12,571 bases of DNA from assembly GCA_015662175.1 (NCBI GenBank), contig DQUR01000011.1, forward strand, positions 1 to 12,571, read 5' to 3'. The first letter of the stretch is position 1. Each line of letters starts with the position of its first letter. Positions 1 to 7,082 of this stretch are shown here, piece after piece. Below the pieces are notes generated by a model. The model did not search any database and was not told the DNA's origin. It was given only the letters and a program-made list of their open reading frames with translations. The DNA is from Thermococcus paralvinellae. Its GTDB lineage: Archaea > Methanobacteriota_B > Thermococci > Thermococcales > Thermococcaceae. Position numbers and translations under genes: made by a program.

Positions 1-883
1 CTAGGATTATGTAGTCATCACCGTAATCCGCTATGTTGCCCATAAAAGCTGGTTTGTTGAAGAACTTTCTAATCAATGCCATTCCAAGCAGGGCGTTCAG
101 CTCTCCTTCGCAAGCCGCTGGAATCCCCTCTGCATTAAATAACGCTAATGCCAAGCATGGTGTTGCCCTGATTTTCCCGATTAAATCGAAACAACCCATG
201 GTAAAACAATCGAGCCTGTAATCCTCAACGATCCTTTTCAGTGCAACATAAATCCTACCAGCCTTCACAAGGTCTTCCCTGTTGGGTTCTTTAATTTCTC
301 TCGCTTTTGCTATTACATCCTCAACAGCCTTCCATCCCTCTGCCTCAGTTACAGATTCGTAATACTCATAAAACTTCTTCAAGCTTATGTGAACATAGGG
401 CAGCTCAAACTTTTCGTTAATGAGCCATGGGGAGATTCTACCGATTAAACCGAGCCTCAAGCTTAAGAACTTGTCGAGCATCTCTTTCATGTCCTCATAG
501 CCGAGGAGAGCCGCTTTAAGCTCCTCATAACCTGTAACTAATGTTGATGGTATAAGCCTGTCTCTAAAATACTCTCTAATCTCTATGGCAGCTGCCATTG
601 AGTTGTTGAAGGAATCCCCAAAGAGGATTACCGGTTTTCTGTAAATTGCAAACTCCTTCAGTGAATTTTCGGTCCCACCAGTTAGGGGATACAACACAAT
701 TGCATCAACCCTGTTAAAGTCTACCTCCTCCTTGAGCTCTTTGAACTCTTTTTTCGTTGAGATAAACGCCCCTCCAACAACCTCAAACTCTTCGGAAAGC
801 TTTGTTAAAAACTGCGAAGCTTTTTTCTCGAACCTTTTTGGATCTGCAATTTCACTAACCCCAAAGATAATCCCAACCTTCAT
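1..883 (-). CDS. L-fucose/L-arabinose isomerase-like protein (partial, C-terminus off the window)
   Basis: I translated this reading frame by hand; 294 codons are open from the ATG at 881-883 to the window edge. The start is supported by a GGTGA ribosome-binding site five bases upstream. The N-terminal part (MKVGIIFGVSE, then DAIVLYPLTGGTE) reads like the alternating strand-helix pattern of sugar isomerases of the FucI/AraA type. The strongest sign is TPCLALALFNAEGIPAACEG near residues 245-265 followed by ELNALLGM, which resembles the conserved C-terminal region of L-fucose isomerase-related proteins (COG2407 type). Such enzymes interconvert aldoses and ketoses in the cytoplasm with a divalent metal. 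In archaea the true substrate is usually unknown, so the sugar should not be assumed. The gene is divergent from the RNA ligase partner gene, with only about 50 bases between the starts. Family membership is inferred from motif memory; the C-terminal end cannot be seen. Confidence 0.72.
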   Translation of the reverse strand, partial: MKVGIIFGVSEIADPKRFEKKASQFLTKLSEEFEVVGGAFISTKKEFKELKEEVDFNRVDAIVLYPLTGGTENSLKEFAIYRKPVILFGDSFNNSMAAAIEIREYFRDRLIPSTLVTGYEELKAALLGYEDMKEMLDKFLSLRLGLIGRISPWLINEKFELPYVHISLKKFYEYYESVTEAEGWKAVEDVIAKAREIKEPNREDLVKAGRIYVALKRIVEDYRLDCFTMGCFDLIGKIRATPCLALALFNAEGIPAACEGELNALLGMALIRKFFNKPAFMGNIADYGDDYIIL

Positions 884-936
884 TTTATCACCTAAGGATT
901 TTAAACCAAAAATGCCTAAATAAGCTTGTGGTCACG

Positions 937-1530
937 ATGATTCGGTTTGTCCTTGATACGAGCATCTTCGTCAATCCGGATGTGAGGGCAAAATTTGGCA
1001 TGACATCAACCGAGGCTATGAAGAGGTTTTTAGAATATGCCGAAGAACTGTTTGGTAAGGTGGAATTTTATATGTCCCCCGGTATTTATAAAGAGATTAT
1101 GCACTTTGTTGATGAGACAGAGGTTTCTCCTGATGTTGAGCTTTACATAATAAAAAAGCCGCCAAACGTTCACGATATTAGAATCCCGGCTTTTGTGGTC
1201 TATGAGCTGATCGAAGACATACGGAGAAGGATCGACAGGGGGTTGAGGGTTGCGGAGAAAGCGGTAAGGGAGAGTGTCCTCGATACAGATAACGTTGATA
1301 AGATAATCCAAAAGCTTCGCAGAAATTACCGAAAGGCCTTAAGAGAGGGGATAGTTGATAGCAAGGAGGATTTTGAGTTAATTTTGTTGGCCAAAGAGCT
1401 TGATGCCATAATTGTTTCAGCTGACATTGGCATTTTAACATGGGCCGAAAAGATGGGGATTAAGTGGATCGATGCCGCCAAGTTTAAAGAGGTGTTGGAG
1501 GAACTTGTGGAAAAGGTCAGGAAAAGTTAA
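937..1530 (+). CDS. RNA ligase partner protein, PIN-domain family (UPF0278)
   Basis: This 197-residue protein matches the archaeal 'RNA ligase partner' family, a PIN-like domain protein that occurs beside the Pab1020-type RNA ligase. PIN-like features are the N-terminal strand with an acidic residue, RFVLDTSIF (D7), a central VDSKEDFELI segment, and the C-terminal IIVSADIGILTW with another acidic residue. These are the usual metal-binding positions of a PIN nuclease, but nuclease activity is not shown for this family as far as I know. I chose the ATG at 937 (MIRFVLDTS) because family members, as I recall them, begin at that point. A GTG at 928 would add three residues and has no clear ribosome-binding site. 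The gene converges on the RNA ligase gene, whose stop lies 321 bases beyond this stop, with a mobile-element remnant between. The likely role is RNA processing or repair together with the ligase. Confidence 0.85.
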   Translation: MIRFVLDTSIFVNPDVRAKFGMTSTEAMKRFLEYAEELFGKVEFYMSPGIYKEIMHFVDETEVSPDVELYIIKKPPNVHDIRIPAFVVYELIEDIRRRIDRGLRVAEKAVRESVLDTDNVDKIIQKLRRNYRKALREGIVDSKEDFELILLAKELDAIIVSADIGILTWAEKMGIKWIDAAKFKEVLEELVEKVRKS

Positions 1531-1586
1531 AAAGAATGGAAATTTACCTCATGAAAGCTTCGTCCTTTGGGGTGGGGACGTAGTAA

Positions 1587-1614
1587 TTCTAAATTAGTCC
1601 TTCTAAATTAGTCC
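1587..1614. repeat. Two tandem copies of a 14-base unit
   Basis: TTCTAAATTAGTCC occurs twice without a gap, at 1587-1600 and 1601-1614. It sits inside the presumed IS remnant, just right of the left-hand inverted repeat. It looks like a small slippage duplication; no function is evident. Confidence 0.85.
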
Positions 1615-1650
1615 TTAAGCAGAAACTCTTTTAGACTCTTGCAACGTAAT

Positions 1651-1830
1651 AGGGCCTCGAAGAGGCCACTCCGAGGGCAACCTTTGGTGAGGGTTTCACT
1701 CGTATCCCCTGCATAACCCAAGCCAACTCCGGGCTGAACCGAAACCGGCAACGCGAGTAAGTGATAAGCCCACAACCTCCCCCACTGGCGAGGGGTAGGC
1801 TAAAACTCTTGCCCTTCAGGGCGGGGAAAG
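1651..1830 (+). ncRNA. Possible orphan omega-RNA (TnpB guide RNA scaffold)
   Basis: In IS200/IS605 elements the 3' end of tnpB and the right end encode an omega-RNA that guides the TnpB nuclease; the guide is the flanking sequence just past the right end. This segment is rich in potential RNA structure on the plus strand: a perfect GGCCTC-GAA-GAGGCC hairpin at 1653-1667, a CCT-CCCC...GGGG-AGG hairpin at 1776-1799, and GCCC-TTCA-GGGC at 1811-1822. A run of six T (1837-1842) follows and could end the transcript. If real, the guide would begin at about 1827-1830 and read into the end of the RNA ligase gene. It could equally be an untranscribed fossil; no promoter was identified with confidence. 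Confidence 0.3.
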
Positions 1831-1836
1831 ATCAGC

Positions 1837-1842
1837 TTTTTT
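1837..1842 (+). terminator. T6 tract, possible transcription stop for the plus strand
   Basis: Six T follow the GC-rich hairpin at 1811-1822 by 14 bases. Archaeal RNA polymerase stops at short T runs, so this could end transcripts from the RNA ligase partner gene or from the IS remnant before they enter the opposing RNA ligase gene. Inferred from sequence only. Confidence 0.35.
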
Positions 1843-1850
1843 CCTCAGCA

Positions 1851-2993
1851 TTAGTCCACGAAAGCATGTCCCTCCCAGAGCTCCCTAATGTCTTTTGTCG
1901 CATCGTCATAAACCCTTTTGAATGTGATTCTCCAGTAGCCGTTGCCGAGCTCTTCAATGTCATCAATGTGAATGTTGAGTCCCATCCGCTCGAAGTGTGA
2001 TACCATCTTATAAGCGGTTTCAATTCTCTTCACCCTGACCTTAAAGACCTCGGCAATCATCTCTCCAGCTGCAACGTCCCATATTGACTCCACAAACGGC
2101 TGGAGCAAAGCTTTTCCAAGAGCCTTTGCATACTCGTCGAAGTCCTCTCCCCTTATGCGCTTCTCCGCAATATAAAATGCCAGTCGCTTTATTCGCTGCA
2201 TGAAGTAACCATGGGGCAGATCAAAGAAAATTTTCGAGCCAATCTTTATGTCATTAACGTTTGCATAAGGTGTCACATACTTCACGACTTTTTTCATATC
2301 CGGACTTTTCATGACTATGCCTTCTCGTCTTTCTCTGCTAAGTCTTTCAATCAATTCGTAAAGTTCATCAAGCTTCTCATAGCTGTAAATTCCAAAGACT
2401 TCAACGCTCTTAATTCCATACTCCTCGGCAAGCTTTATTCTTTCCTCAATAGATAGGCTTCTCCCAGTTCCCTTTTCCTGAATATCAAAGAGGAAAAACT
2501 GGATATCCTCCTTAACATAGGGCGGACCTTCAACTAAATACGGATTTTCCGGACCCGCCATCTCTCCACATAGAACCAGATCAGGAAAATCCCTAAAGAA
2601 CTGCTCGTTTATGAAGTCCTCAATTCTTTCGGTGGTGAAGGGACAGACAAAGCCACCCCTTGTTAATGCCAAAATCCTATCCCCAACCTTGGCCACTCTG
2701 ACATTGTATCCATCAACCTTCTCCTCCACATAGAACGGTTTGCTCTTGAAAACCCTCCTCACACCATTTTTCAGATGAACCACCCTCTTTATATGGGGGA
2801 ATCCAAGAACAATATCGGATTCGTTAAAGACAACCGTCCCTCTTCTCAAACCTCTGGCTGAGTCCTTAAACCGGAGGTAGCGTAAGCCATCAAATTCCTC
2901 CTCAACTATGCCGCCCTTCATCTCAAGTATCTCTATCCTTTCCTCCTCAAGTCCAAGCTTGAGGATTATGTTTTTGAAGTACGAGCTCACCAT
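1851..2993 (-). CDS. ATP-dependent RNA ligase, Pab1020 (Rnl3) family
   Basis: This 380-residue protein is a close match in memory to Pyrococcus abyssi Pab1020, a homodimeric RNA ligase that joins or circularises RNA by a lysine-AMP intermediate. The nucleotidyltransferase motif I is KVDGYNVR with the AMP-accepting lysine at K92. RGGFVCPF, GEMAGPE, REGIVMKS and KKVVKYVTP follow in the expected order and supply the other nucleotide-binding residues. The C-terminal part (FDLPHGYFMQRIKRLAF onward, ending AFVD) corresponds to the family-specific dimerisation and C-terminal domains. The frame is open further upstream, to 3071, but family members start MVSSYF, which sets the ATG at 2991-2993. A TATA element lies about 38 bases upstream. 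The gene is convergent with its partner gene across a mobile-element remnant. In related archaea the ligase associates with small box C/D-type RNAs; that role here is inference. Confidence 0.93.
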   Translation of the reverse strand: MVSSYFKNIILKLGLEEERIEILEMKGGIVEEEFDGLRYLRFKDSARGLRRGTVVFNESDIVLGFPHIKRVVHLKNGVRRVFKSKPFYVEEKVDGYNVRVAKVGDRILALTRGGFVCPFTTERIEDFINEQFFRDFPDLVLCGEMAGPENPYLVEGPPYVKEDIQFFLFDIQEKGTGRSLSIEERIKLAEEYGIKSVEVFGIYSYEKLDELYELIERLSRERREGIVMKSPDMKKVVKYVTPYANVNDIKIGSKIFFDLPHGYFMQRIKRLAFYIAEKRIRGEDFDEYAKALGKALLQPFVESIWDVAAGEMIAEVFKVRVKRIETAYKMVSHFERMGLNIHIDDIEELGNGYWRITFKRVYDDATKDIRELWEGHAFVD

Positions 2994-3023
2994 TTTATAT
3001 CCCACAATAAAGTTAAGGACGAA

Positions 3024-3040
3024 GGGATATATAGATTTTT
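3024..3040 (-). promoter_or_regulatory. TATA box for the RNA ligase gene
   Basis: On the minus strand the sequence CCAAAAATCTATATATCC combines a purine-rich BRE-like stretch with a TATA element centred about 38 bases before the ATG at 2993. A start about 25 bases downstream of it would give a short leader. The ATATAT core is symmetric and could also serve the plus strand. No experimental support. Confidence 0.45.
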
Positions 3041-3133
3041 GGAATATCAGCATTGGGGGAAATTTCATCACAGCTCAGATGGCCCCGTATTCATCATCCG
3101 ATATACCCTCCACCACTGCATTAATAAAGGATT

Positions 3134-3900
3134 CCTTTCAGTGATTTAAATGGAAGATGACAAAGTTACGGCAATAGGAATGGGAACTTTGGGGTATAGG
3201 CGGGAAGGAAAAGGCTGATTACTCAAGGGACAAAGAAAGTGTTGAAGCTTTACGCTACGGTTTGTATTTGGGCATTAACCTAATTGACACTGCCGAATTC
3301 TATGGTGCTGGACACAGCGAAGAAATAGTTGGAGAGGTCATTGGGGGATATGAGAGGGAGGTATTTTCATAATTAGCAAAGTATGGCCTACCAATTTTGG
3401 TTATGAAAAAGCAAAGAAAGCTGCTCGGAACAGCGTAAAAAGACTTGAAACCTATGAGACACTAATGGGCATTAGAAGAATTGGTTGATGAGGGATTAAT
3501 CCGCTACATAGGGGTGAGCAACTTCGACCTTGAACTTCTCAAGCACTCCCAGGAAGTCATGAGGAAGTACGAGATAGCCGCCAACGAGGTGAAGTACTCC
3601 CTCAGAGACCGCTGGCCAGAGACAAGCGGTCTGCTCGACTACATGAGGCATGAGAAGATTGCCCTCATAGCCTACACGCCACTCGAGAAGGGATCCCTCG
3701 CGAGGAACGAGTGCCTAGCAAAAATCGGTGGGAGATACGGCAAAACCGCCGCTCAGATCGCTCTGAACTACCTCATCTGGGAGGATAGCGTCATAGCCAT
3801 CCCGAAGGCCGGGAGTAAAGCCCACCTTGAAGAGAACTTTGGAGCCATGGGATGGAGGCTCTCGAAGGAAGACCGTGAAAAGGCCCGGAGGTGTGTCTAA
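3134..3900 (+). pseudogene. Broken aldo/keto reductase (AdhD-like alcohol dehydrogenase)
   Basis: Joining three reading frames gives a protein very like P. furiosus AdhD, an aldo/keto reductase of about 278 residues that reduces ketones and aldehydes with NAD(P)H. Recognisable parts in order are FSDL, DDKVTAIGMGT, WGIGGKEK, NLIDTAEFYGAGHSEE (catalytic Asp and Tyr), IISKVWPTNFGYEKAKKA (catalytic Lys), ELVDEGLIRYIGVSNF and the C-terminal NADP-site region LIAYTPLEKGSL to AIPKAGSK, ending ARRCV. I see frameshifts near 3152-3158, an extra T at 3188-3190, one near 3365-3372 and an extra G near 3467-3469. About 16 codons are missing between 3455 and 3456; they would have carried LLHWP with the catalytic His. 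The open segment 3481-3900 is therefore only the C-terminal half and cannot be an active enzyme. Its stop overlaps the start of the next pseudogene (TAATG). G+C rises sharply from about 3500 onward. Confidence 0.88.
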
Positions 3901-4685
3901 TGTACGATTACCACAGCAAGATAGCACGGGTGAACCTGAGCAAAGGTAAGGTAACCTGTGAGGAGCTACCTGACGGGATGACAAAGGCCTGGGGACAGGG
4001 AAACCTACGAAGTCGCTGGGGAAATCTGGAAGGAGCATCCCAAGACAACCTCGGCCTGCACAGCATCGCCGCTGGAGTACAATCCCTGCCGGTGCAAGTT
4101 TACAATCCACGTCAAAGGTATGGAGTTGCTGGCCTGAGACTCGCGCAGAAGGAGAATCTACGCGCTTAGCTATGCCACAGCCGACTTCGGAGCGAGCCAC
4201 CTGAGGAGTTGGCCAAGACTGCATCAGCTGCCCAACCAGGGGCCAGCTAAAAGAACTTGTGCCGTCCCTTATCGGGGACAGGGACGAGAGCTACACCATC
4301 GACATGCCCGGCATCTGTAGGTTCGTGTCCTACAGGAGGGAAGACCCAGCGAGACTCTACAGCATCGTCACTGGCAAGAGTTGCCCAAGCGGTGGAGAGC
4401 ATCGCCTGAATCCATGACGCCCTCGACTGGATCACGCCGCCGTACGACGATACCATACCGCCGCGCTGGTGGGAGCCCGAGCCTGAGGGGCCAGCGGAAG
4501 GCAACGCGGCGTTTATAGACTACAGCGACTTCCTTGAGGCGAGGAGAGAGTTCTATAGGCTCAGAGGCTGGCATGAAGAGCTTGGGGTTCCACTGCCGGA
4601 GACCATGGGGGAACTAGGCTATCCTGAGTTCAATGACGATGCTGGGAGGACTTTGGAGGTTGTAAAGAAGAGAATGGGGCTTTGA
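3900..4685 (+). pseudogene. Broken aldehyde:ferredoxin oxidoreductase (AOR/WOR family)
   Basis: AOR-family enzymes are tungsten-pterin, iron-sulfur proteins of roughly 600 residues that oxidise aldehydes with ferredoxin. Here only about 260 codons remain, in several frames. The N-terminus MYDYHSKIARVNLSKGKV (from ATG 3900) is typical of the family. After about 30 residues the reading jumps to DRETYEVAGEIWKEHPKTTS at 3994, implying a deletion of several hundred codons. Then come HVKGMEL, a TGA stop at 4135-4137, YALSYATADFGASHLRSW, a frame change, DMPGICRFVSY at about 4300, another stop near 4410, and finally HDALDWITPP to REFYRLRGWHEELG and KKRMGL at the stop 4683-4685. The order follows the C-terminal domain of AORs. 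The metal and pterin-binding core is mostly gone, so no activity is possible. From memory, P. furiosus has adhD next to a WOR-family gene (wor4), so this pair is probably a decayed copy of that cluster. Confidence 0.82.
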
Positions 4686-4691
4686 CGCCTC

Positions 4692-5126
4692 TCACTTTTC
4701 CGTTGTATTCCACACCCTCCCGCATTCCGATATTACCCTCTGGACGATGCCCTCTTCTGCCGGCTCAAACTTAATGACGCTCCAGTCGGTCGTGTTTATG
4801 ACGACGCGGTAGTAGGTTCCATTGACGGAGTAACACGTTGAGCCGATGCATTTAATCGTGTAATTGGCGTAGACTATGGCCGTTGCCGTTCCGTTGGGCC
4901 AGGCGCAAAGAGTGATCCCTCTACACCGCCAATCTGGGTTCTGCTGGTAGCAGTGATCAAGGGCCGTGGAGGCTATCTTATTCTGGAAAATCACGTAAGC
5001 GGGAAGGGAGGTGTCTTGATTATTATCTGTGGTTGGGTGTCTCCAGAACAACCCTAGGACTGTTACTAGTAGCATCAAGAAAAAAATGAAGAGAGCAAAT
5101 GCATAATGTCGTTTTGAGTGTCTCAT
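4692..5126 (-). CDS. Small membrane-anchored or exported cysteine-rich protein, function unknown
   Basis: I do not recognise the family of this 144-residue protein. It has a basic N-terminus (MRHSKRH) followed by one hydrophobic segment at about residues 9-27, so it is probably anchored in the membrane with the rest outside the cell, or secreted. The exterior part has six cysteines (C59, C68, C74, C93, C98, C135), an even number that fits three disulfides. It also carries five N-glycosylation sequons (NGT, NYT, NGT, NTT, NTT), dense for its size. The ATG overlaps the stop of the upstream gene (ATGA), so the two are very likely translated in a coupled way and act together. The gene ends six bases from the end of the opposing AOR pseudogene. 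Its G+C seems higher than that of its partner. Confidence 0.65.
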   Translation of the reverse strand: MRHSKRHYAFALFIFFLMLLVTVLGLFWRHPTTDNNQDTSLPAYVIFQNKIASTALDHCYQQNPDWRCRGITLCAWPNGTATAIVYANYTIKCIGSTCYSVNGTYYRVVINTTDWSVIKFEPAEEGIVQRVISECGRVWNTTEK

Positions 5127-6156
5127 CCAACCTTCACCTGGACATTATTTGGATTTTTAATCAGGTATAACGGCTTATCCATCTTTGTGAAATGCTCTAT
5201 CAGGTCATTCGGGATCCCAAGCAATTTTCCGTATTTTGCTAGTCCTTCCGGGGTAATTACATACAATTCAACGGATTGGCCTTTATATGACATTTTCTCT
5301 ATGATTACCTTTCCGTGATACTTTGTGGGCACTTGCACCTTTACCCAATCTATCCCCTCTGGAAGCATGCCCTTTTGGGACAATCTGCTGGTTGTCAGGC
5401 TCACCGGGTACTTAGGGATTGATGCTATGCCAATTGGCCTGGGATAGTCTGGATAGTCACCCATTATGTCCCACATTACAGTACTGTCTGGATTGTCATT
5501 TACTTTGCTTATCAGCTTTATCTCAAAGAGCGGATCACTTTTCGGTACTTCAACTTCAAATTTGAAATAGGTATGGGTCTCAGTTGGACCGCCACCAAAA
5601 AATGAACAAAAATCCCATCTAACATCCCAATAAGTAGTGTCGGAATGGCTCGTCGAACTTACTCCTCTAGCAAGATCATACATTAGTTGACCAATGTCTT
5701 TTGCAGTTGCCACATATGAATTAAGGAGGTCTAATGCTACACTTAGTGAATCATATGCAACCTGTTTAACCAAAGTGTGGTCATGGTCTCCATTCCAAGG
5801 ATCTGCACCAGCATAGCTTAGACTCTTGGGGTCAGAAAGAATGGCCATATACTTACTGCCACCAATTTTTTGGATTATATACTCCATACCGGTATTGGTT
5901 CTCCATAAGTGGCAGTGGATTTGGCTGAAGTTGATGCAACAAAGATATATCTGGGATTTATACCCTCCTGTGGGGGTATATACCACTGAAGTTGAGGATT
6001 TCCGGAGTTATATATTTTGTACGTGATGGTATGTTAGTTGCGGTGGCACACTTTATATATCTTCAATTTTCATTGACATATACCGCTGCATTTACATTTT
6101 TCGATATTGTTCCAATCATTAGCAGTCCTAAAAGGACTGCCAACATATGCTTCCAT
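5123..6156 (-). pseudogene. Exported protein of unknown function, 5' part apparently frameshifted
   Basis: The 3' part (from about 5890 to the stop at 5123-5125) is one open frame rich in Asp, Tyr and Trp (ADPWNGDHDHTLVKQ, GGGPTETHTYFKFEVEVPK, MGDYPDYPRPIGI). Read alone it could start at the ATG ending at 5887, giving about 255 residues without a signal peptide. Upstream of it, other frames hold protein-like segments: MLAVLLGLLMIGTISKNVNA (6146 downward), a classic signal peptide with a cleavage-like NA-A, and IPPQEGINPRYIFVASTSAK (about 5960-5900). A strong GAGGTGA ribosome-binding site (6167-6173) stands ten bases before an ATG at 6154-6156, one base out of frame with the signal peptide. 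The simplest reading is one secreted protein broken by three or more small indels, one perhaps at the A6 run near 5868. I do not recognise the family. If the sequence were in error the gene would be intact. Its stop overlaps the start of the 144-residue gene. Confidence 0.6.
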
Positions 6157-6204
6157 CTCAAGCAGTTCACCTCTAGGGGTTTTCATGACACCTAATGCAT
6201 GTTT

Positions 6205-6226
6205 TGATATATAAGCTTTTTCTTTT
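6205..6226 (-). promoter_or_regulatory. Promoter of the exported-protein operon
   Basis: On the minus strand AAAAGAAAAAGC (BRE-like) is followed by TTATATATC, a strong archaeal TATA element. Transcription would start about 25 bases on, near 6185, giving a leader of about 30 bases that contains the GAGGTGA ribosome-binding site at 6167-6173. The promoter looks intact although the gene below it appears broken. Confidence 0.55.
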
Positions 6227-6300
6227 ACCATTAGTAAAGCTTCTTCCCTTTTTTAGAGTATAAATTTATTCAGAGTTGGGTTTTGCGATGGAGATGGGTC

Positions 6301-6306
6301 AAAAAA
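6301..6306 (-). terminator. T6 tract after the long core operon
   Basis: On the minus strand TCTTCTTTTTTGACC lies about 50 bases beyond the stop of the last operon gene. A T-rich stretch is the usual archaeal stop signal. No strong hairpin was seen. It may end the transcript that begins upstream of rpl37ae. Confidence 0.35.
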
Positions 6307-6356
6307 GAAGAGTAATCGAGTAAGCTAGTGAATACATCGGAACAAAAATCGAAAGG

Positions 6357-7082
6357 TCATCCCTTCAAAAACGCCTCGACCAGATTCCTTGTTTCCTTCA
6401 AGGCATCGAGCGGGATTCCCTTTGGCAGGCCGCCAATTTCTCCCTTTACATTCTTAAGGACACCTTCTCCAGCGCCGAGAAACATTCCCTCACTGACTAT
6501 TCCGCGGAAGTTTGCCGGTGGCAACAAAGCAACAGCCACCCTGTTTCCTTCTTTAACCGTTAAATCATTCGTTACAACAGTCACAGCCCTCTCGCCGATG
6601 TTTACGTTACAAACCAAAAGCCTGTCCGCGTTGGGGTGCTTTCCAACGCTCATGACCTCGCCGACCTTTATATCCACAGCTATGACCGGGTCGTTGATTT
6701 TCCCCAAGGCCAATCTCCTGTCCAGGTTGAGTATTGTGTTAAGGAAAAACCTAACTTTGGCAACTGCTTCCTCCACCTTCTCGCGCTCGCTCTTGTCGGC
6801 CAAGCTTAAGAACCTATGGTGCCAGTCTTCTCCACCCAGTGCCTCAATTATTCCCCGGGCCATCTCCTTGAGAGCCTTCATCTGCGGGGTATCAACCAGC
6901 TCCCCGGGATCGAGGTACGAGTAGCGCATTGCCTGCAACTCTGGAAGCATTTCTTTGGCCAGCTTTATGGCTTTCTTCTTGTCCCATTTGCCTTTAAATT
7001 TAGCATGCTCAATTGTCTTTAAGAATAGTTCAACAGCTTTTTCTGCAACAAGCAAACGATAATCCTTACTTGTGTCCCACAT
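6357..7082 (-). CDS. tRNA-binding OB-fold protein, methionyl-tRNA synthetase beta-subunit-like
   Basis: The protein has 241 residues. The C-terminal part, about residues 135-225, is a tRNA-binding OB fold of the EMAPII/CsaA/MetRS C-terminal type: [40 protein letters not shown] and [14 protein letters not shown] are the usual signature blocks. The first 130 residues are helical and charged and have no motif I know. There is no synthetase catalytic core, so this is not a complete methionyl-tRNA synthetase. In Thermococcales such proteins are often annotated as its beta subunit or as a tRNA-binding protein. I chose ATG 7080-7082 because a GGTGAGG ribosome-binding site sits three to five bases before it; a GTG at 7091 is the alternative. 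The start overlaps the end of the helical-repeat gene by 17 bases, so it is translationally linked to it. It is the last gene of the operon. Confidence 0.85.
   Translation of the reverse strand: MWDTSKDYRLLVAEKAVELFLKTIEHAKFKGKWDKKKAIKLAKEMLPELQAMRYSYLDPGELVDTPQMKALKEMARGIIEALGGEDWHHRFLSLADKSEREKVEEAVAKVRFFLNTILNLDRRLALGKINDPVIAVDIKVGEVMSVGKHPNADRLLVCNVNIGERAVTVVTNDLTVKEGNRVAVALLPPANFRGIVSEGMFLGAGEGVLKNVKGEIGGLPKGIPLDALKETRNLVEAFLKG

Larger units (their letters stand above)
1555..1830 (+). mobile_element. Remnant of an IS200/IS605-type element (right end, no tnpB)
   Basis: This 320-base gap between convergent genes has no intact gene but looks like the end of an IS200/IS605-family element. 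At its right it carries a compact hairpin (GCCC-TTCA-GGGC, 1811-1822) followed by GGGG, a form I associate with right ends of Thermococcales IS605/OrfB elements. Just upstream is a second hairpin (CCT-CCCC...GGGG-AGG, 1776-1799). At the left, 1561-1580 holds a small inverted repeat, CGTCC...GGACG. Plus-strand translation of 1655-1760 gives interrupted fragments such as LRGQPLVRVSLVSPA, which could be the worn C-terminal tail of TnpB. No TnpA or TnpB catalytic region remains, so the element would be immobile unless acted on in trans. The boundaries are estimates and no target duplication is expected for this family. The assignment rests on remembered end structure, not on alignment. Confidence 0.5.

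Noticed and set aside
1620..1750. Minus-strand frame in the IS remnant reading GLGYAGDTSETLTKGCPRS
   Set aside because: Similar short frames arise on the reverse of IS605 right ends; there is no start signal, and structure on the plus strand explains the sequence better.
3715..4224. 169-codon open frame on the minus strand
   Set aside because: It lies antisense to the C-terminal AdhD segment and the AOR remnant, where G+C-rich codons remove stops from the other strand; the translation is rich in Pro, Ser, Gly and Arg with no recognisable motif.
6328..6924. 198-codon open frame on the plus strand
   Set aside because: It is antisense to the tRNA-binding OB-fold gene, which has family motifs and a good ribosome-binding site; the translation is Ser/Thr/Phe-rich, typical of a shadow.
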